A DNA stretch of 64,000 nt from JAPULR01 sp963665075 (GTDB lineage: Bacteria; Chloroflexota; Dehalococcoidia; Lucifugimonadales; GCA-2712585): the NCBI GenBank assembly GCA_963665075.1, contig OY762063.1:1612001-1676000 (forward strand), given 5' to 3'. Below, piece after piece: positions 61,097-64,000 of the stretch. Each line of letters starts with the position of its first letter. Position 1 is the stretch's first letter. The position numbers and the translations under genes are program-made. The notes beneath the pieces are model-generated. The model saw only the letters and a list, made by a program, of their open reading frames with translations, was not told where the DNA came from and made no database searches.

Positions 61097-61348
61097 CTAC
61101 GGGCCGCCTTCCCACAATTCCAACTCCTCCGGCGGGAGAGGTTGCAAGACTACGTCGCTCAACTCTTGCCACGTCTTGTTGCCCTTCAGGGCGCCGAATT
61201 GCCGCTTGCGCTTGAGGTTGGGGGTCAAGCGCACCAGCTTGGCGACGGGATTGCCGTTTCTGGCAATGGTGACTTCTTCGCCGTCCTCGACGCGTCGCAG
61301 GAGTTCCGAGAATCTGGTTTTCGCTTCCTTGATATTTACGGTAGCCAT
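61097..61348 (-). CDS. Phd/YefM-family antitoxin
   Basis: An 83-residue antitoxin: ATVNIKEAKTRFSELLRRVEDGEEVTIARNGNPVAKL is the Phd/YefM DNA-binding dimer domain, seen by its opening (ATVNIKEAKTRFSELLRRV) and its ARNGNPVAKLV loop. The C-terminal half (LQPLPPEELELWEGGP) would wrap the toxin. ATG at 61348 is chosen over a longer frame that would start at 61450. The pair is probably self-repressed; no operator palindrome is evident to me. Confidence 0.88.
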   Translation of the reverse strand: MATVNIKEAKTRFSELLRRVEDGEEVTIARNGNPVAKLVRLTPNLKRKRQFGALKGNKTWQELSDVVLQPLPPEELELWEGGP

Positions 61349-61538
61349 TGCCTTCACGCTCCATTGGCGTTTATCAAAGTATATAGTCGGCGCGTGATTC
61401 CCACAAACCGCGGCTGAGACGGGATTCTTTAACGCACCTGAAAATGACAACCGGCGATGGGATTGGGATGCCCCTTTTGATATGTCCGGTTACATTGTAG
61501 AATGGGGGCATGAATGTATGCAGCGAAGGGCGTAACTC

Positions 61539-63062
61539 GTGCTGACGAAGGTTAAGAGTTGCGCCATTTTTGGGCTGGAGGGCGCGATCATCGAGGTGGA
61601 GGTGGACATCTCGCCGGGGCTGCCTCGCTTCAACATCGTCGGACTGCCCGACGCGGCGGTGCAGGAGGCCCGGGAGCGGGTTCGCGCCGCCATACGAAAC
61701 TCCGGCTGTGAGTTTCCCATGCGTCGCATCACCGTCAACCTGGCCCCGGCGGACATGAAGAAGGAAGGCCCATCCTACGACCTGCCCATCGCCATCGGCA
61801 TCCTCGCCAGTTCCGGCCAGTTTGAGGAGCAGGCAAACACCCTCCTCTATCTGGGGGAGCTTTCTTTGGACGGAAGCACCCGTCACACCAAGGGTATCCT
61901 GCCGATGGTCGCCCTTGCGAAGGACGAAGGCTTTTCCGAAGTATTCCTGCCCGCCGAAAACGCCAAAGAGGGGGCGTTGGTGGAGGGCGTAACCGTCATG
62001 CCGGTGTCGTCACTGGGGGAGTTGGTGTCGCACCTGAGGGGAGACTCGGCCATCGAGCCGTGTCCCACCGACGACATGTTGTTGGCCAAAGATTCCTTTC
62101 CCCACGTCGGCCCTGACCTCTCCCACGTCAAGGGGCAGGAGAACGCCAAGCGGGCGATGGAGGTGGCCGCGGCGGGAATGCACAACCTGATGATGACGGG
62201 GCCGCCGGGGAGCGGCAAGACGCTTCTGGCCCGCACAATGCCGTCGGTGCTGCCGGTTATGGACCCGCAGGAAGCGTTGGAGGCGACGAAGGTCTACAGC
62301 ATCTCCGGGATGCTTCCTTCCGACCAGCCCCTCATCCGGCAGCGTCCTTTCCGATCGCCCCACTACACCACCTCCCACGTGGGGCTGGTCGGCGGCGGGC
62401 GGACGCCCCGTCCGGGGGAGATAACCCTGGCCCATCGGGGCGTGCTGTTCCTCGACGAACTGCCGGAGTTCGGACATAACGCTCTGGAGTCGCTGCGTCA
62501 GCCGCTGGAAGACCACGTGGTGACCATCAGCCGCGCCCAGTGGAACGTGACCTTTCCGTGCAACTTCATGCTGCTGGGGGCGATGAACCCGTGTCCGTGC
62601 GGCTTCTACGGCGACGCCAAGAAGGAGTGCCGGTGCAGCCACAGCGTGGTGTCGAAGTACCAGCGTCGGATAAGCGGGCCGCTTATGGACAGGATGGATA
62701 TGTTCGTGGAGGTGCCGGCGGTGGAGTATGAGAAGCTGATGGACGACGCAGACGGCGAGACTTCCGCGCAGGTGCAGAGCCGGGTGGAGGTGGCTCGCGA
62801 GGTGCAGAATAAACGGTTCGGGGAGATGCCGTTCACGACGAACTCGGAGATGGGGCCGGCGGAGGTGTGGGACTTCTGCCAGCTGAATCAGGACGGGCAG
62901 AAGCTGCTGCAAGCGTCGATGATCCAACTTAACCTGAGCGCGCGGGCGTTCCACCGGGTGTTGAAGCTGTCGCGGACGATAGCGGATTTGGCGGGTTCGG
63001 ACGCGATAGAGGTGCAGCACTTGGCGGAAGCGTTGCAGTACCGGCCTCGGTGGGCGGTTTAG
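61539..63062 (+). CDS. comM: ComM/YifB-like AAA+ ATPase (Mg-chelatase-like)
   Basis: A 507-residue protein. The N-terminal Lon-protease-like domain starts LTKVKSCAIFGLEGAIIEVEVDI (first part LTKVKSCAIFGLEGAI), the AAA+ module has Walker A MTGPPGSGKTLL (residues 219-230) and Walker B GVLFLDELPEFGHNALE, and MNPCPCGFYGD is the Cys-rich signature. ComM is a branch-migration helicase for natural transformation; YifB homologues are present widely, so competence is not proven. GTG starts it at 61539. No dprA gene is next to it. Confidence 0.93.
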   Translation: MLTKVKSCAIFGLEGAIIEVEVDISPGLPRFNIVGLPDAAVQEARERVRAAIRNSGCEFPMRRITVNLAPADMKKEGPSYDLPIAIGILASSGQFEEQANTLLYLGELSLDGSTRHTKGILPMVALAKDEGFSEVFLPAENAKEGALVEGVTVMPVSSLGELVSHLRGDSAIEPCPTDDMLLAKDSFPHVGPDLSHVKGQENAKRAMEVAAAGMHNLMMTGPPGSGKTLLARTMPSVLPVMDPQEALEATKVYSISGMLPSDQPLIRQRPFRSPHYTTSHVGLVGGGRTPRPGEITLAHRGVLFLDELPEFGHNALESLRQPLEDHVVTISRAQWNVTFPCNFMLLGAMNPCPCGFYGDAKKECRCSHSVVSKYQRRISGPLMDRMDMFVEVPAVEYEKLMDDADGETSAQVQSRVEVAREVQNKRFGEMPFTTNSEMGPAEVWDFCQLNQDGQKLLQASMIQLNLSARAFHRVLKLSRTIADLAGSDAIEVQHLAEALQYRPRWAV

Positions 63063-63163
63063 GGGGGTGGGAAAAGTAGCTGTTGTCAACCAATTTGCGG
63101 GGTCGAGCTTGGCGATGATACCGCCGGGCGTTTATTCTACCCAAGTCGATAGCCACAAATTCG

Positions 63164-64000
63164 TCATTGAGCTTTAGGCACTACCATTTGCTTTGCCTTG
63201 TTGCTCTCGCCAGGCACTAATTTCACCTGACGGATAGATCCGGACGCTATGGCTCTTCTGATGGCTACTGGGTCAGCGATACGAGCGGACTCGATGTGGG
63301 TTCTGACTAGACCTATTGGAATCCTTACCGATTCCAATTCGAACTCCATATCTTGTTCAATGAGAAAAGAGAGTTGTCCACCTTTCCCAAGTTCCTCCAA
63401 CTCAGGTCCCCAATGATCTAGGTCTAGATTGAACGACTTCCATGTGAAATTGATGCTTTCCCCCTTCACGAGGGTCGCGGTATTTACGATATCTTGTGCT
63501 TCTTCAATCATTGAAGAAGTCTGAATTTCCCAGTGGATTCCGCTCTGATCCTGCAGATATGCTAAAGATTTGACTACTGTGACAAAGCGGGTGTCGAGGC
63601 AGAAGGATGTATTGATCTCTTTACACATTATCACTCCGTTGGGCCAATGAATCTCAAGAATATGTGGTGGATTAACTGCGGCTATCCATTGGAGGAGTGG
63701 TAGCAAAGCAGCCGGTATAGCAGGACTGGGAGTCAACCAGAATTTAACCTCAAACCATTTTGCTACTTCGTCAATCTTTAGTGTCGTTTGGAGCCATCCA
63801 ATATTGTCGCTCCCCGAAACAATGGCTCCCCTAGCCCCGCTTGTCTGTTTGCTGAGGCGAATCGGGTAGCTGGCAACAAGACCATCGTCTGCCATTACAT
63901 TGAGTGCAATTGTGACAGGTTCGGCCAATCGCGTGTCGTTCGAAAAGAGATGAAGTTCTCCACCAAGAAAACTCCCTCCTAGTCCTAATGGTGCATCGAT
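63164..64000 (-). CDS. Unknown protein, 5' end cut by the window edge
   Basis: The frame stays open to the window edge, so a start beyond 64000 is likely; the TTG at 63928 is only a possible internal start. At least 278 residues are encoded (GWLQTTLKIDEVAKWFEVKFW, then ILEIHWPNGVIMC and LEELGKGGQLSFLIEQDME). I do not recognise a family. The beta-rich, hydrophilic sequence has no membrane helix. Base composition is visibly lower in GC than in the rest of the window, which suggests transfer. A convergent gap of about 100 bp separates it from comM. Confidence 0.65.
   Translation of the reverse strand: MDAPLGLGGSFLGGELHLFSNDTRLAEPVTIALNVMADDGLVASYPIRLSKQTSGARGAIVSGSDNIGWLQTTLKIDEVAKWFEVKFWLTPSPAIPAALLPLLQWIAAVNPPHILEIHWPNGVIMCKEINTSFCLDTRFVTVVKSLAYLQDQSGIHWEIQTSSMIEEAQDIVNTATLVKGESINFTWKSFNLDLDHWGPELEELGKGGQLSFLIEQDMEFELESVRIPIGLVRTHIESARIADPVAIRRAIASGSIRQVKLVPGESNKAKQMVVPKAQ

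Overview
The window is a gene-dense, GC-rich bacterial chromosome segment that appears to include the replication origin. The best guess is a member of the Chloroflexota, perhaps a Dehalococcoidia or SAR202-like lineage. This is inferred from gene content only: a DnaD/DnaI-type helicase-loading set, lipoproteins with short lipoboxes followed by Pro/Thr-rich linkers, an RND pump with no periplasmic adaptor gene beside it, many amidohydrolases and amidases, and dense families of short intergenic palindromes. There is no rRNA or other taxonomic marker.

Layout. 0-2.4 kb: the start of a DHA2-type MFS exporter, a second MFS gene broken by an in-frame TGA, an aspartic protease gene broken by an in-frame TAA, and a lone HicB-like protein. 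2.5-7.2 kb: nitrogen scavenging, with a hydantoinase-type amidohydrolase, a GatC-like small protein with an amidase, and an Amt-family protein that lacks both pore histidines. 7.4-12.9 kb: a signalling operon of STAS protein, response regulator-PP2C phosphatase, RsbW-like kinase, LivK-like lipoprotein and HAMP histidine kinase; the last four overlap stop-to-start. 13.0-18.0 kb: the ATP-grasp/alpha-E/transglutaminase cassette and a Zn/Mn-type ABC importer. 18.2-34 kb: accessory genes, including an RND pump, a NYN nuclease, a SulP transporter, VOC, GNAT and SRPBCC proteins, a sterol-reductase-like membrane protein, an orphan DppB permease, a histidine-decarboxylase-like enzyme with a double-ACT protein, and a secreted metalloprotease. 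34.3-36 kb: an ArsR-VOC pair with a clear operator-promoter, tRNA-Lys(TTT) and a PHP phosphoesterase.

36-44 kb is the nusA-ylxR-infB-rbfA-truB operon (no rimP next to it), a MoeB/ThiF-like gene, an Rrf2 regulator, rplY and fmt. 45-47 kb holds dnaA and a probable oriC with DnaA boxes. obgE, nadD and pyrE follow; then come a DinB-like gene, gyrB, panE-like, apt, an MBL hydrolase, a HIT protein and the rplI-dnaB-dnaD-dnaI cluster. The end holds an amidohydrolase, a Phd/VapC pair, comM/yifB and a lower-GC unknown gene cut by the window edge.

The candidates for something new are the Amt-like protein with a Phe/Phe pore next to the coupled partner-switch operon, and a family of about 124-bp terminal-inverted-repeat elements nested with other palindromes between the genes.
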